From Cyanobacteriota bacterium (GTDB taxonomy: Bacteria > Cyanobacteriota > Cyanobacteriia > Leptolyngbyales > Leptolyngbyaceae), in assembly GCA_027482985.1 (NCBI GenBank), contig JAIXVO010000573.1, positions 1 to 6,307 of the forward strand: a DNA stretch of 6,307 bases, in the 5' to 3' direction. Every line of letters starts with the position of its first letter. Within the stretch, counting starts at the first letter, position 1. Under the pieces are notes generated by a model that saw only the letters and a program-made list of their open reading frames with translations, was not told the origin of the DNA and ran no database searches. A program made the position numbers and the translations under genes. Shown one piece after another: positions 5,822 through 6,307 of this stretch.

Positions 5822-6244
5822 CTAAAGCTCTTTTCTAAATTGCATCACAACATAAGGGTGGAAGTGGTCATTCTGAAGAAATCCTTCAGTCATTTCGAGG
5901 CAATGGTCATCTTTGAAAGTGAAGATTAAGCGCATATGGCGATCGCCGTCGTGTTCCTCTAACACCAGTTGATTTTGTCGCTCAAAGCCCACGTGGTGCC
6001 GTACTGGCCATTTACCATTATTAAATTCCCACCACTCATAACGGTCAAACTGCGGGTTATACCAGAAGTAACCTTCACCTGTGTAGCTATCGCCTTCCAT
6101 CGCCGCATAGGTAAAGCGCAAAAATCGACGATTTAATACCCATTGCACCATCATGAGATCGCGAATCGTTCGCCCTTGAGATAATCCGGTGCCCTCCCAG
6201 TTCCCAATCCACTTCTCTAGAAAAGTTATTGCTGAGTTCTGCAT
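5822..6244 (-). CDS. DUF1579-like lipocalin-fold protein
   Basis: 140 residues, mostly alternating beta-strand pattern. The N-terminal G14-N-W16-E-G18-T-G20 matches the GxWxGxG signature shared by DUF1579, nitrobindin/THAP4-like and other ten-stranded calycin barrels. It is followed by WVLNRRFLRFTY (35-46), GEGYFWYNPQFDRYEWWEF (57-74) and LIFTFKDDHCLEM (106-118), consistent with DUF1579 strands. The family has no settled reaction; its barrels are thought to bind small ligands. No signal peptide is seen, so it is probably cytoplasmic. Histidines at 83, 84, 98, 103, 114, 127 and 129 could bind heme or metal, but no ligand can be assigned. The ATG at 6244 follows GGTAGG, 5 bases upstream, and starts 6 bp after the stop of a probable upstream gene, which suggests an operon. 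Its 3' end faces the palindrome-rich spacer. Confidence 0.85.
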   Translation of the reverse strand: MQNSAITFLEKWIGNWEGTGLSQGRTIRDLMMVQWVLNRRFLRFTYAAMEGDSYTGEGYFWYNPQFDRYEWWEFNNGKWPVRHHVGFERQNQLVLEEHDGDRHMRLIFTFKDDHCLEMTEGFLQNDHFHPYVVMQFRKEL

Positions 6245-6250
6245 GAGTGC

Positions 6251-6307
6251 CTACCGCTTGACCATAATTTGAATTTGCTTCGTTACCCATTCCTGATGGG
6301 GATCAAC
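6251..6307 (-). CDS. Probable C-terminus of an upstream gene in the same operon (5' end outside window)
   Basis: The minus strand from the window edge reads 18 codons, VDPHQEWVTKQIQIMVKR, and then TAG at 6253-6251. The other two minus-strand frames hit stops early. The stop sits 6 bp before the ATG of the DUF1579-like gene, and the stop region overlaps that gene's GGTAGG ribosome site, a typical operon junction. Eighteen residues are too few to name a product, and an open frame this short can be chance. Confidence 0.4.
   Translation of the reverse strand, partial: VDPHQEWVTKQIQIMVKR

Larger units (their letters stand above)
425..5946. repeat. Scattered HIP1 octamers (GCGATCGC)
   Basis: Exact copies start at 425, 832, 1035, 1585, 1886, 3123, 3441, 4163, 4421, 4577, 5040 and 5939. 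That is about one per 500 bp, far above chance for an 8-mer. Most lie inside genes and one lies in the spacer after the response regulator. HIP1 is a signature of many cyanobacterial genomes, and its presence in every large region argues that no gene here arrived recently from a distant lineage. Confidence 0.85.

Noticed and set aside
1..6307. CRISPR array, tRNA, rRNA, insertion sequence or phage genes
   Set aside because: No regularly spaced repeats, no tRNA-like cloverleaf with conserved bases, no transposase or phage protein motifs were seen on either strand.

Overview
The window looks cyanobacterial. The evidence is about a dozen exact GCGATCGC palindromes (HIP1, the highly iterated octamer of many cyanobacterial genomes), a short interspersed palindrome built on GTTGGGTT/AACCCAAC of a kind common in filamentous cyanobacteria, and a multi-domain response regulator of cyanobacterial style. 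I cannot name the genus. No phage, insertion sequence, CRISPR array, tRNA or rRNA gene is visible.

Layout. Positions 1-1789 (minus) hold the first 596 residues of a large response regulator (REC, OmpR-type winged helix, Hpt, REC, REC) that continues past the left edge. A 277-bp spacer separates it from a divergent plus-strand gene (2067-3632) for a PPC-domain protein fused to a vanadium-dependent haloperoxidase/PAP2-type catalytic domain. That gene converges, with only 7 bp between stop codons, on a minus-strand gene (3640-4773) for an exported WG-repeat protein. A 236-bp spacer leads to a divergent plus-strand gene (5010-5513) for a 167-residue protein that I do not recognise. A 308-bp gene-free stretch follows, carrying a 67-bp cloverleaf-like palindromic element. 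It ends at a convergent minus-strand gene (5822-6244) for a DUF1579-like beta-barrel protein. The last 57 bases probably hold the C-terminus of a further minus-strand gene in the same operon.

How the genes relate. Gene order alternates divergent, convergent, divergent, convergent, so only the last two genes look like an operon. The regulator and the haloperoxidase share a divergent promoter region, and an imperfect HLR1-like (RpaB) site lies in it. A regulatory link there is possible but not shown. I found no convincing undescribed multi-gene system. The points most worth a second look are the PPC-haloperoxidase fusion with no signal peptide and a substituted Asp in its last motif, the unrecognised 167-residue protein, the multi-receiver phosphorelay regulator, and the cloverleaf palindrome.
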